Notes under the pieces: generated by a model
The model's input: only the letters and a program-made list of their open reading frames with translations
Told to the model about the DNA's origin: nothing
Database searches by the model: none
Made by a program: the position numbers and the translations under genes
Shown here: piece after piece, positions 30,101 through 38,797 of the stretch
Layout of the letters: the number at the start of each line of letters is the position of its first letter
Numbering within the stretch: position 1 is the first letter of the stretch
NCBI RefSeq assembly: GCF_002837145.1
Contig: NZ_NWMV01000004.1
Span: 1-49,960 of the forward strand
DNA from: Macromonas nakdongensis
Lineage (GTDB): Bacteria; Pseudomonadota; Gammaproteobacteria; Burkholderiales; Burkholderiaceae_C
Length of the DNA stretch: 49,960 nucleotides
Direction: 5' to 3'

Positions 30101-31183
30101 ATGCACACCCTGCACACGACCGAAGCCGGCTTCGAGGCCGCCCGCCACCTCCCCACCCTGCCCGCTGGGCACCCGCAGCAACGCCTGCACGGCCACAGCT
30201 TTGTGGCCCGGCTGCGCGCCGCCACCGGCCCCGCTTGGCGCCACTTCCCGGGCAGCGAGGTGTCGCAGCTGCGCGAGCACCTGGCCGCCCAGGTGCAGGC
30301 GCTGGACCACCGCCTACTCAACGACACGCTGGACACCCCGACCGACACCCAGCTGGCGCTGTGGCTGCGCGAGCGCCTGCAAGCCGACGGCCTGACCCAG
30401 GCCCGGGTGGACGTGCAGAGCACTGCACGCGGCGGCGTGGAACTGGACCCCCAGGGCCACCCCCACCTGTGGCGGCGCCACGTGCTGTACGCCGCCCACC
30501 AGTTGCCGAACGTGCCCGCTGGCCACAAATGCGGCCGGCTGCACGGCCACGGCTTCGAGGTGCTGCTGCACGCCCGGCAGAACGCCCAGGGCACGGTCAC
30601 GGCCGAGCGGCTGGATGCGCTGTGGGCCCCGCTGCACCGCCAACTTGACCACGCCTGCCTGAACGACCTCCCCGGCCTGGAAAACCCCACCAGCGAAGTC
30701 CTGTCCGGCTGGCTCTGGCGGCAACTGGCGCCGCAACTGCCCGAGCTCAGCGCCGTCACCGTGTACGAGACCGCTTCCTGCGGCGCCCGCCACGACGGCA
30801 CTGACTACCGGATCTGGAAGGAACTGACGCTGGACAGCGCACTGCAGCTGCGCCACGCGCCGGACGGCAGCCCGCTGCGGCGCATCCACGGCCACACCTA
30901 CACCCTGCGGCTGCACCTGTGCGCCCCGCTGGACGCGGTGATGGGCTGGACCGTGGACTTTGGCGACGTCAAACGCCTGTTCGACCCCCTCTTCAAAGCC
31001 CTGGACCACCAGCCGCTGCACCAGCTGCCCGGCCTGGCCGACTGCGATGCCGCCACCCTGGCCACCTGGGTGCTGGAGCGCGCCCGCGCCGAACTGCCCG
31101 CGCTGGACCGGGTCGATCTGTACGAAACCCCGGGCTGCGGCGCGGTGGTGGCGTGGAACGAAGCCGCCGCGCTGGCGCTCTGA
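30101..31183 (+). CDS. queD: Triple-domain 6-carboxytetrahydropterin synthase (QueD family)
   Basis: QueD makes 6-carboxy-5,6,7,8-tetrahydropterin from 7,8-dihydroneopterin triphosphate, the second step to preQ0. A normal QueD is about 120 residues; this one is 360 and consists of three tandem PTPS-fold units (about 1-120, 121-236, 237-360). Unit 1 has RLHGHSF and LDHRLLND but no catalytic Cys. Unit 2 has LYAAHQLP, AGHKCGRLHGHGF near residues 140-152, LDHACLNDLPGLENPTSE and YETASCG, so it keeps the zinc histidines and the Cys. Unit 3 has RRIHGHTY, MGWTVDFGDVKRLFDPL and LDHQPLHQLPGL but no Cys. Only the middle unit looks catalytic, yet only the third keeps the GW-x-x-DF segment. It sits between queC and queE. 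Confidence 0.88.
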   Translation: MHTLHTTEAGFEAARHLPTLPAGHPQQRLHGHSFVARLRAATGPAWRHFPGSEVSQLREHLAAQVQALDHRLLNDTLDTPTDTQLALWLRERLQADGLTQARVDVQSTARGGVELDPQGHPHLWRRHVLYAAHQLPNVPAGHKCGRLHGHGFEVLLHARQNAQGTVTAERLDALWAPLHRQLDHACLNDLPGLENPTSEVLSGWLWRQLAPQLPELSAVTVYETASCGARHDGTDYRIWKELTLDSALQLRHAPDGSPLRRIHGHTYTLRLHLCAPLDAVMGWTVDFGDVKRLFDPLFKALDHQPLHQLPGLADCDAATLATWVLERARAELPALDRVDLYETPGCGAVVAWNEAAALAL

Positions 31184-31185
31184 AC

Positions 31186-31821
31186 ATGGCTTACAGCGTC
31201 AAGGAAATTTTCTACACCCTGCAGGGCGAAGGCGGCCAGGCCGGGCGCGCGGCGGTGTTCTGCCGCTTTGCCGGCTGCAACCTGTGGAGCGGGCGCGAGG
31301 CCGACCGCGCGCAGGCCGCCTGCCGGTTTTGCGACACCGATTTCGTCGGCACCGACGGCCAGGGGGGCGGCAAATTCGCCACCGCCCAGGCGCTGGCCGC
31401 CGCGGTCCGTACCCAGTGGCCCGCCACGGCCGGCGGCACCCCGCTGGTGGTGTGCACCGGCGGCGAGCCGTTGTTGCAGTTGGACGCACCGCTGATCGAC
31501 GCGCTGCACGCGCAAGGCTTCGAGATCGCCGTGGAAACCAACGGCACCCTGCCCCTGCCCGACGGCCTGGACTGGGTCTGCGTCAGCCCCAAGGGCGCAG
31601 CCCCGCTGCAGGCCACCCGGGGCGACGAACTGAAACTGGTCTTCCCCCAAGCCGACGCGCCGCCCGAACGCTTCGAGCCGCTGGACTTTCGCCACTTTTT
31701 CCTGCAGCCCATGGACGGGCCGCAGCGCGAAAGGCACACCCAACAGGCCGTGGCGCACTGCCTGGCGCACCCGCGCTGGCGCCTGTCCCTGCAGACGCAC
31801 AAGCTGCTGGGCATTCCCTGA
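31186..31821 (+). CDS. queE: 7-carboxy-7-deazaguanine synthase QueE (radical SAM)
   Basis: QueE is a radical SAM enzyme that contracts 6-carboxytetrahydropterin to 7-carboxy-7-deazaguanine. The 211-residue product shows EIFYTLQGEGGQAGRAAVFC, then the cluster motif: Cys in GCN, a 14-residue gap, then CRFC. This CX14CX2C arrangement differs from the normal radical SAM CX3CX2C and is known from Burkholderia QueE. The SAM-binding stretch VVCTGGEPLLQ and VETNGTLPLP follow. It starts at ATG 31186, two bases after the queD stop, and is the last gene of the operon. Confidence 0.94.
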   Translation: MAYSVKEIFYTLQGEGGQAGRAAVFCRFAGCNLWSGREADRAQAACRFCDTDFVGTDGQGGGKFATAQALAAAVRTQWPATAGGTPLVVCTGGEPLLQLDAPLIDALHAQGFEIAVETNGTLPLPDGLDWVCVSPKGAAPLQATRGDELKLVFPQADAPPERFEPLDFRHFFLQPMDGPQRERHTQQAVAHCLAHPRWRLSLQTHKLLGIP

Positions 31822-31947
31822 GCACCAGGACCTGGGCCGGCGCGGCGGCTTGCCGCACCCCGGCCCACCGCCGGTAAACTTGGGCCTCAGACGACCGCCT
31901 GCGGGTGCTCGCCCTGGCTCCCCTGCTCCACCCCGAAAGCCCCCTAC

Positions 31948-34017
31948 GTGTTTGCACTGTTCGATGAAGCCGGCAAGTTCCTGACCGGCCGCGTGATGTC
32001 CGAAGCCGAAAGCTCGCTGCAGATCGAGCTGGAAACGGGCAAGCGCGTCAAGGTCAAGGCGGCCAACGTGCTGCTGAAGTTCGACAAGCCCGCCCCGGCC
32101 GCGCTGATGGCCAGCGCGCAAGCCCTGGCCCCAGACATCGAGCTCGACCTGGCCTGGGAATTCGCCCCGGACGAGGAATTTGGCTACGCCGACTTGGCTA
32201 AAGACTACTTCAGCGCACAAGCCACGCTGGAACAGCAGGTGGCCGCCCTGCTGCGCCTGACCGACGCACCGCACTACTTCCGCCGCGCCGGCAAAGGCCG
32301 CTTCAAGAAGGCCCCGCCCGAAATCCTGCAACAGGCCCTGGCCGCGATCGAAAAGAAAAAGCAGCTCCAGGAACAGATCGACGGCTGGACCGCCGATCTG
32401 GCCGCCGGCAGCTGCCCGGAACCGATCCGCCAGCAGCTCTACAAAATCCTGTTCAAGCCGGACAAGAACGCCGCCGAATACAAGGCCGTGGTGCACGCCG
32501 CGCGCGAAACGCATCTGGCGCCGCTGGCCCTGCTGCAAAAAGCCGGCGCCATCCGCAACGCCTACCAGTTCCACTGGCAGCGCTTTTTGTTCGAGCACTT
32601 CCCCAAGGGCACGGGCTTCCCGGCCCTGCAAGCCGCGCCGGTGGCCGACGAGCTGCCGTTGGCCAACGTACAAGCCTTTTCGGTGGACGACTCCAGCACC
32701 ACCGAAATCGACGACGCGCTGAGCGTGCAAGGCCTGGGCACCGGCACCGTGGTGGTCGGCATCCACATCGCGGCCCCGGGCTTGGCGATTACGCCCGACA
32801 GCCCGATCGACCAGGTCGCGCGCCAGCGCCTGAGCACGGTGTACATGCCGGGCCACAAAATCACCATGCTGCCCGACGCCGTGGTGCAGACCTACACGCT
32901 GGAAGCCGGCGCCCCGCGCCCGGCCCTGTCGCTGTACCTCACCTTCGACGAGGCCGAGCTGAACCTCCAGGCCAGCACCACCCGGCTGGAGCGGGTGCCG
33001 ATTGCCCACAACCTGCGCCACGACCAGCTGGACCAGGCCATCACCGCCGATTGGCTGCAGGACCCGACGGCCCCGACCGGCGCACCGCTGGCCGACGACA
33101 TCGCCGCCTTGCGACCCGAGCTGTCCTTCCTGTTCCGCCTGGCACAGGTCTGCAAAGCGCGGCGCGAGGTGGTGCGTGGCAAACCCGAAACCTTCAACCG
33201 CCCGGACTACACCTTCAAGCTCGAAGGCGTGCAGGGCGACGAACCGCACGGCGACGAAACCGTGGTCATCGGTACCCGCTCGCGCGGCGCCCCGCTGGAC
33301 CTGATGGTGGCCGAGGCCATGATCCTGGCCAACAGCACCTGGGGCCAACTGCTGGCCGACAGCGGCGTGCCCGGCATCTACCGCAGCCAGGCCAGCCTGG
33401 CGCCGGGCATGAAGGTGCGCATGGGCGCCAAGGCCTTGCCGCACGCCGGCATCGGTGTCAAGTGCTACGCCTGGAGCACCTCGCCCCTGCGCCGCTACAC
33501 CGATCTGGTCAACCAGTGGCAGATCATCGCCTGCGTGCGCCACGGCCAGACCGCCGCGCTGGCAGCGCCGTTCAAGCCCAAGGACGCCGGCCTGTTCGCC
33601 GTCATCAGCGGTTTCGACGCCGCCTACACCGCCTACAACCAGTTCCAGAACGGCATGGAGCGCTACTGGACGCTGCATTACCTGCAGCAGCACGGCCTCA
33701 CGGAACTGACCGCCACCGTCATCAAGGACGGGCTGGTGCGCGCCGACGAACTGCCCTTGGTGCTCAGCGTGCTGGGCGCCGATGGCCTGCCGCGCGGCGC
33801 CCAGGTGCGCGTGCGGCTGGGGCAGATCGACGACATCTCGCTCGACGTGGGCGGCACCGTGATCGAGCGCCTGGACAGCCCGGCCCTGTCGGCCGAAGCG
33901 CTGGACGACGAGGCCGAGGACGCCGCCGAACTGGCCGCGCCGCTGGCCATCGCCATGGACCTGGACGAAGCCCAACCGGGCGACACCGCCCCCCCAGGGG
34001 CCTCGCCCGCCGCCTGA
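31948..34017 (+). CDS. RNase II family exoribonuclease (RNB domain)
   Basis: This 689-residue enzyme degrades single-stranded RNA from the 3' end. After an N-terminal cold-shock-like region it has an RNB catalytic domain: FSVDDSSTTEIDDALSVQGL near residue 244 with the cluster of metal-binding aspartates, VVGIHIAAPG, and later SPLRRYTDLVNQWQ, typical of the family. The C-terminus ends in an acidic low-complexity tail (DDEAEDAAELAAPLAIAMDL). The start chosen is GTG at 31948 (VFALFDEAG). It is closer in layout to the RNB proteins of Burkholderiales than to E. coli RNase R. It lies 11 bp upstream of the TonB-like gene. Confidence 0.9.
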   Translation: MFALFDEAGKFLTGRVMSEAESSLQIELETGKRVKVKAANVLLKFDKPAPAALMASAQALAPDIELDLAWEFAPDEEFGYADLAKDYFSAQATLEQQVAALLRLTDAPHYFRRAGKGRFKKAPPEILQQALAAIEKKKQLQEQIDGWTADLAAGSCPEPIRQQLYKILFKPDKNAAEYKAVVHAARETHLAPLALLQKAGAIRNAYQFHWQRFLFEHFPKGTGFPALQAAPVADELPLANVQAFSVDDSSTTEIDDALSVQGLGTGTVVVGIHIAAPGLAITPDSPIDQVARQRLSTVYMPGHKITMLPDAVVQTYTLEAGAPRPALSLYLTFDEAELNLQASTTRLERVPIAHNLRHDQLDQAITADWLQDPTAPTGAPLADDIAALRPELSFLFRLAQVCKARREVVRGKPETFNRPDYTFKLEGVQGDEPHGDETVVIGTRSRGAPLDLMVAEAMILANSTWGQLLADSGVPGIYRSQASLAPGMKVRMGAKALPHAGIGVKCYAWSTSPLRRYTDLVNQWQIIACVRHGQTAALAAPFKPKDAGLFAVISGFDAAYTAYNQFQNGMERYWTLHYLQQHGLTELTATVIKDGLVRADELPLVLSVLGADGLPRGAQVRVRLGQIDDISLDVGGTVIERLDSPALSAEALDDEAEDAAELAAPLAIAMDLDEAQPGDTAPPGASPAA

Positions 34018-34027
34018 CACCGACCCT

Positions 34028-34879
34028 GTGAAACGCTTGCGCACCCTCTCCACCCTGCAGCTGGCGCTGGCGGCGTCGGTGCTGGTGCACGCCGGGCTGC
34101 TGACCGTGCGCTTCGTGGACCCCGAACGCTTCAACCGGGTGTTCCAGGACACGCCGCTGGAGGTGGTGCTGGTCAACACCCGCAGCGATGCGCCGCCCGA
34201 CAAGGCGCAGGCCATCGCCCAGGCCAACCTGGCGGGCGGCGGCGACGCCGAACGCGGCCGCGCCACCTCGCCCCTGCCGCCGGCGCCGCAGGCCCGGCTG
34301 GGCGAGTCGCTGGAGGAGGAAGAGCGCCGCATCGAAGCCATGAAAGAGCAGCAGAACCGCCTGCTGGCGCAACTGCGGCAGCAGCTGGCCAGCCTGCCGG
34401 TGCCCGACCTGCGCCGCGACGCCAGCCCCGAAGCCCTGGAACGCGAACAGAAGCGCCAGGCGCTGGTCAAGATCCTGGCCGAGATCGAAAAGCGCATCAA
34501 CGAAGAAAACGCCCGGCCGCGCAAGCGCTACATCAGCCCGGCCACGCGCGAGGCCGTGTACGCCATCTACTACGACGAACTGCGCCGCAAGATCGAAGAC
34601 CGCGGCACCAGCAACTTCCCCGAAGCGGGCGGGCGCAAGCTCTACGGCGAACTCACCATGGTCATCACCGTGAACCACAACGGCCAGGTGCTGGACACCG
34701 AGGTGGTGCAGGGCTCGGGGCAGGCGGTGCTGGACACGCGCGCGCAGGCCATCGTGCGCAGCCTGGCCTTTGGGCGCTTCAACCCCGAGATGCGGCGCCG
34801 GGCCGACCAGATCGTGGTGGTCTCGCGCTTCCGCTTCACCCGCGACGAAACCCTGCAAACCCAATTGAGCGCGCAATGA
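34028..34879 (+). CDS. TonB-like energy transducer protein
   Basis: This 283-residue protein has an N-terminal membrane anchor (LQLALAASVLVHAGLLTV, residues about 10-27), a periplasmic linker with a highly charged coiled coil (LEEEERRIEAMKEQQNRLLA), and a C-terminal TonB domain (GGRKLYGELTMVITVNHNGQ, then a VVQGSGQAVLDTRAQAIV stretch). TonB proteins pass proton-motive energy to outer-membrane receptors; distant members can act in other envelope tasks. The start is GTG at 34028, soon after the RNase gene. Its stop overlaps the ATG of mtgA, so the two are coupled. No exbB/exbD genes are nearby. Confidence 0.85.
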   Translation: MKRLRTLSTLQLALAASVLVHAGLLTVRFVDPERFNRVFQDTPLEVVLVNTRSDAPPDKAQAIAQANLAGGGDAERGRATSPLPPAPQARLGESLEEEERRIEAMKEQQNRLLAQLRQQLASLPVPDLRRDASPEALEREQKRQALVKILAEIEKRINEENARPRKRYISPATREAVYAIYYDELRRKIEDRGTSNFPEAGGRKLYGELTMVITVNHNGQVLDTEVVQGSGQAVLDTRAQAIVRSLAFGRFNPEMRRRADQIVVVSRFRFTRDETLQTQLSAQ

Positions 34880-35628
34880 TGACGAAATTCTGGCGGCACT
34901 TCGGACGCTGGTTGGGCTGGTGCGTGGTCGCCGGGCTGGCGCTGCAGGTATTTTTTGTGGGCCGCATCGCGCTGATGGCGGTGCTGGACCCGCAAAGCAC
35001 CGCCTTCCAGCGCTCCGAAGCCTGGCGCGTGGCCACCGAGGCCCCGAAGTGGACCTGGTCGCAGACCTGGGTGCCGTACGAGCAGCTCTCGCCCACCATC
35101 AAACGCGCGGTCATCGCCTCCGAAGACGGCAGCTTCACCGACCACGATGGGGTGGATTGGGACGCGCTGGAATCGGCCTGGGACAAGAACGAACAGCGCG
35201 CGCAGCAGGCCGAGAAGCGCGCCGCCCGCGCCAAAGACCCGAGCCAGGTGAAACCGCCCAAGGTGGTGGGCGGCTCCACCATCACCCAGCAACTGGCGAA
35301 AAACCTGCTGCTCTCGGGCGAGCGCAGCCTGCTGCGCAAGGGCCAGGAGCTGCTGCTGACACTGGCACTGGAAACCTTCCTGAGCAAGCGCCGCATCCTG
35401 GAGATCTACCTCAACAGCGTGGAATGGGGCGAAGGCGTGTTCGGCGCCGAGGCCGCGGCGCGGCGCTACTTCGGCAAATCGGCGCGCCAGCTGAGTGCCT
35501 TCGAGGCCGCGCGCCTGGCGGTGATGCTGCCGGCCCCCAAACGCTTCGAGAAGCGCCCCAACTCCGGCTACCTGGCGGGCCGGGCCGGTACCATCGCCGC
35601 CCGCATGGGCGGGGTGCAACTGCCATGA
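34876..35628 (+). CDS. mtgA: Monofunctional biosynthetic peptidoglycan transglycosylase
   Basis: MtgA polymerises lipid II into glycan strands (GT51 family). The 250-residue protein has an N-terminal membrane helix ([18 protein letters not shown]), the catalytic glutamate in [17 protein letters not shown] near residue 82, the [16 protein letters not shown] motif, the [20 protein letters not shown] motif and [13 protein letters not shown]. An insertion rich in Lys/Arg/Ala (residues about 100-130) sits before GGSTITQQ. The start ATG at 34876 overlaps the TGA of the TonB-like gene. Confidence 0.95.
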   Translation: MMTKFWRHFGRWLGWCVVAGLALQVFFVGRIALMAVLDPQSTAFQRSEAWRVATEAPKWTWSQTWVPYEQLSPTIKRAVIASEDGSFTDHDGVDWDALESAWDKNEQRAQQAEKRAARAKDPSQVKPPKVVGGSTITQQLAKNLLLSGERSLLRKGQELLLTLALETFLSKRRILEIYLNSVEWGEGVFGAEAAARRYFGKSARQLSAFEAARLAVMLPAPKRFEKRPNSGYLAGRAGTIAARMGGVQLP

Positions 35629-35629
35629 A

Positions 35630-36193
35630 ATGGCGGGCGTGACGGTGCGCATCCTCGGCATCGACCCGGGCCTGCAGGCCACTGGCTTCGGTGTGATCGA
35701 CACCGACGGCCCGCGCATGGCCTACGTGGCCAGCGGCACCATCCGCACCAGTCCGGCCGACGGCGCCCTGCTGCCGCAGCGGCTGGGAGTGATTTTCGAG
35801 GGCATTTCCGAGGTGGTGCAGCGCTACCAGCCCACGGTGGCGGTGTGCGAGATCGTGTTCGTGAACGTCAACCCCCAGGCCACGCTGATGCTGGGCCAGG
35901 CGCGCGGCTGCTGCCTGACGGCGCTGGTGGCCAATGGCCTGACGGTGGCCGAGTACACCGCGCTGCAACTGAAGAAAGCCGTGACCGGACACGGCAAGGC
36001 GCACAAAGACCAGGTACAGGAAATGGTGCGCCGCCTGCTGGACCTGCCCGGCCTGCCCGGCAAGGACGCCGCCGACGCGCTCGGCCTGTGCATCACCCAC
36101 GCCCAGGTGGCACGCACCAGCGCCGCCATCAACCAGGTAAGCAAACTGCAGGCACGCACCCACGCCGCGTACAAGGCCGGGCGCAGCTACTGA
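35630..36193 (+). CDS. ruvC: Holliday junction endonuclease RuvC
   Basis: RuvC cuts Holliday junctions with RuvAB. The 187-residue protein shows the acidic active-site segments: [17 protein letters not shown] near residue 8, [20 protein letters not shown] near residue 75, and the C-terminal [37 protein letters not shown] is typical of the family. The start at ATG 35630 lies directly after mtgA; an in-frame GTG three codons later is an alternative. The ruvA and ruvB genes are not in the window. Confidence 0.95.
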   Translation: MAGVTVRILGIDPGLQATGFGVIDTDGPRMAYVASGTIRTSPADGALLPQRLGVIFEGISEVVQRYQPTVAVCEIVFVNVNPQATLMLGQARGCCLTALVANGLTVAEYTALQLKKAVTGHGKAHKDQVQEMVRRLLDLPGLPGKDAADALGLCITHAQVARTSAAINQVSKLQARTHAAYKAGRSY

Positions 36194-36200
36194 GCGCCGC

Positions 36201-36377
36201 TCAGGCCACCCGGCCCAAGATCAAGACGCCGAAAAACACCAGCGCGGACACCACCGTCCACTTCAGGATCACCAGTCCCCAGCGGCGGAAATGCGGCTGC
36301 CCGGTGCCGATGTAGAAAGCAAAGCTCAACACCGAGGCCCCGAGCAAAGCCAACACCAGGAAGCGGAAAATCAGCAT
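36201..36377 (-). CDS. Small two-helix inner membrane protein, 58 residues
   Basis: This small protein starts MLIFRFLVLALLGASVLSFA at ATG 36377 and has two hydrophobic helices separated by a short polar loop (GTGQPHFRRWG), then WTVVSALVFFGVLILGRV. The upstream part of the open frame lacks membrane character and is not used. It lies 22 bp downstream of lpxC on the same strand, so it may be the last gene of the division cluster transcript, and it is convergent with ruvC with a gap of only 7 bp. Its function is unknown. Confidence 0.75.
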   Translation of the reverse strand: MLIFRFLVLALLGASVLSFAFYIGTGQPHFRRWGLVILKWTVVSALVFFGVLILGRVA

Positions 36378-36399
36378 GCCTGCCGCCCGGGTTCGGGGT

Positions 36400-37323
36400 T
36401 CACCAGGCCATGGCCAGTTGCGCAAAGCCCTGGGGCGCGCGGCTGTCCTGTTCGAAGGTGACGATGTCGTGGCTGTCGGGCTGCGCCAGCAAGGCGCGCA
36501 ACAGCTGGTTGTTCATGGCGTGGCCGCTGCGGTAAGCGCTGTAGGCGGCCAGCAGCGGTTTGCCAACGATGTAGAGGTCGCCCATGGCGTCGAGGATCTT
36601 GTGCTTGGCGAATTCGTCGGCGTAGCGCAGACCGTCGGCGTTGAGCACCTTCACGTCGTCGAGCACGATGGCGTTGTCCAAGCCGCCGCCCAGCGCCAGG
36701 CCGTTCGAACGCATCATCTCCACGTCGCGGGTGAAGCCGAAGGTGCGGGCGCGGGCGATTTCCCGGGCGTACTGTCCGGTGCCCAGATCAAACTCCACCC
36801 GCTGACCGGTGGCGTTGACCGCGGGGTGGTCGAACTCGATCTCGAAACTGAGCTTGTAGCCGTGGTACGGCTCCAGCCGCGCCCATTTGAGGCTGCGCCC
36901 CTCGCCCTCGCGCACCTCCACCGGCTTGAGCAGGCGGATGAAACGCTTGGGCACCCGCTGCAGTTCGATGCCGGCGCTTTGCAGCAGGTAGACGAAGGAG
37001 GCGGCCGAGCCGTCGAGGATGGGCACCTCCTCGGCGGTGATATCGACAATCAGGTTGTCGATGCCCAGGCCGGCGCAGGCGCTCATCAGGTGCTCAATGG
37101 TATGCACCTTGGCGCCGCCGTTGGCGATGGTGGAGGCCAGCCGGGTGTCGGACACGGCGGCGGCGTTCACCGGGATGTCGACCGGCTCGGGCAGGTCGAC
37201 GCGGCGGAAGACGATGCCGGTGTCGGGCGCGGCCGGGCGCAGCGTCAGTTCGACCCGTTGGCCGCTGTGCAGGCCCACGCCCACGGCCTTGGTCAGGGTT
37301 TTGAGGGTGCGTTGCGCGATCAT
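36400..37323 (-). CDS. lpxC: UDP-3-O-acyl-N-acetylglucosamine deacetylase LpxC
   Basis: LpxC performs the committed step of lipid A synthesis, a zinc-dependent deacetylation. The 307-residue sequence opens [20 protein letters not shown] and contains the zinc ligands in [18 protein letters not shown] near residue 78 and [17 protein letters not shown] near residue 240 (His and Asp), the [17 protein letters not shown] segment, and [15 protein letters not shown] near the C-terminus with the catalytic His. Length is normal for the family. It follows ftsZ with a gap of 71 bp, the usual order in proteobacteria. Confidence 0.97.
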   Translation of the reverse strand: MIAQRTLKTLTKAVGVGLHSGQRVELTLRPAAPDTGIVFRRVDLPEPVDIPVNAAAVSDTRLASTIANGGAKVHTIEHLMSACAGLGIDNLIVDITAEEVPILDGSAASFVYLLQSAGIELQRVPKRFIRLLKPVEVREGEGRSLKWARLEPYHGYKLSFEIEFDHPAVNATGQRVEFDLGTGQYAREIARARTFGFTRDVEMMRSNGLALGGGLDNAIVLDDVKVLNADGLRYADEFAKHKILDAMGDLYIVGKPLLAAYSAYRSGHAMNNQLLRALLAQPDSHDIVTFEQDSRAPQGFAQLAMAW

Positions 37324-37394
37324 GCCGCCGATTTTAATTTTTCGGGCACGGCCGCGCCGCGCATTCTCTCAATCACCCCGATGCAATCCGGCGA

Positions 37395-38639
37395 TCAGTC
37401 GGCCTGCTTGCGCAGGAAGGCCGGGATCTCGAAGTCGTCCATGCCGCCGGAAGACAACGCGTCCACCTTGGCCGCGGCCGAGGTGCGGTCGCGGGGCTTG
37501 AGCCACACGCGCGGCACAGCGAGGGAATCGGCCGCGCTGCCCGTCACCCCCATGCCCACCGCCTGGGCCAAGCCCGAACCACCCACAGCCTGGTTCAGGG
37601 TGGGGATGAAGGGCATGTTGTCGGTGCCGGTGCGCTTGAACTGCTCGGTCTGCACCACGGTCAGCGGCTGGCGCGCGCCCTGGCGGTTCAGGCCGGTGGC
37701 CACCACGGTGACGCGGATGGCGTCGCCCAGCGACTCGTCGTAGGCGGTGCCGTAGATCACGTGGGCATCGGGCGCGGCAAAGGCACGGATGGTGTTCATC
37801 GCCAGCTTGGACTCGTTCAGCTTGAGCGAACCCTTGGCGGCGCTGATCAGCACCAGCACGCCCTTGGCGCCGCGCATGTCCACGCCTTCCAGCAGCGGGC
37901 AGGCCACGGCCTGTTCGGCGGCGATGCGGGCGCGGTCCGGGCCGCTGGCCACGGCGGTGCCCATCATGGCCTTGCCGGGCTCGCCCATCACGGTGCGCAC
38001 GTCTTCAAAGTCCACGTTCACCAGCGCTTCGACGTTGATGATCTCGGCGATGCCGCCGACGGCGTTCTTCAGCACGTCGTTGGCTTCGGCGAAGGCTTCG
38101 TCCTGGGTGATGTCGTCACCCAGCACCTCCAGCAGCTTGTCGTTGAGCACCACGATCAGCGAGTCGACGTTCTGCTCCAGCTCGGCCAGGCCGGCGTCGG
38201 CGTTGCTCATGCGGCGGCCACCTTCGAAATCGAAGGGCTTGGTGACCACGCCCACGGTGAGGATGCCCATCTCCTTGGCCACCTTGGCGATCACCGGCGC
38301 GGCGCCGGTGCCGGTGCCGCCGCCCATGCCGGCTGTGATGAAGAGCATGTGCGCGCCGTCGATGGCTTCGCGGATGTCGGCCTCGGCCATTTCGGCGGCG
38401 GCACGGCCCTTTTCGGGCTTGCTGCCGGCGCCCAGGCCGGTCTGGCCGAGCTGGATGACGCGGTGCGCCGTCGAGCTGGCCAGCGCCTGCGCATCGGTGT
38501 TGGCGCAGATGAATTCCACGCCTTGCACATGGCTCTGGATCATGTGGCCCACGGCGTTGCTGCCGCCGCCGCCCACGCCGATCACCTTGATCTGGGTGCC
38601 GCGATTGAATTCCTCAACTTCAATCATTTCGATGCTCAT
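37395..38639 (-). CDS. ftsZ: Cell division protein FtsZ
   Basis: FtsZ is the tubulin-like GTPase that forms the division ring. The 414-residue protein carries IKVIGVGGGGSNAVGHMI at the N-terminus, the tubulin signature GMGGGTGTGAAPVIA near residue 107, the synergy-loop NVDFEDVRTVMGEPGKAMMG, and the C-terminal conserved peptide DDFEIPAFLRKQAD that binds FtsA and ZipA. A linker of about 50 residues joins core and tail. The ATG at 38639 follows AGGAGC. A 158-bp gap to ftsA leaves room for its own promoter. Confidence 0.97.
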   Translation of the reverse strand: MSIEMIEVEEFNRGTQIKVIGVGGGGSNAVGHMIQSHVQGVEFICANTDAQALASSTAHRVIQLGQTGLGAGSKPEKGRAAAEMAEADIREAIDGAHMLFITAGMGGGTGTGAAPVIAKVAKEMGILTVGVVTKPFDFEGGRRMSNADAGLAELEQNVDSLIVVLNDKLLEVLGDDITQDEAFAEANDVLKNAVGGIAEIINVEALVNVDFEDVRTVMGEPGKAMMGTAVASGPDRARIAAEQAVACPLLEGVDMRGAKGVLVLISAAKGSLKLNESKLAMNTIRAFAAPDAHVIYGTAYDESLGDAIRVTVVATGLNRQGARQPLTVVQTEQFKRTGTDNMPFIPTLNQAVGGSGLAQAVGMGVTGSAADSLAVPRVWLKPRDRTSAAAKVDALSSGGMDDFEIPAFLRKQAD

Positions 38640-38797
38640 TTGGATGCTCCTGGTAAATCTTGAAAACCTGAAAAATGGTGTGACTGGGCAAAACGGAATG
38701 GTGGTTCAGCCGGGCGGCCCGGTGGCGCCGTGCCGTCGTCGGGCATGGGCCTCGCGCGGGCGGGCGGTGGGGCGGTGGCGGCGGGCGGGTGTGTGCA

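Noticed and set aside
38620-38797. Possible small gene in the 158-bp ftsA-ftsZ gap
   Set aside because: Open frames here are short, Pro/Arg-rich and lack a ribosome-binding site. The gap probably holds an ftsZ promoter and leader only.
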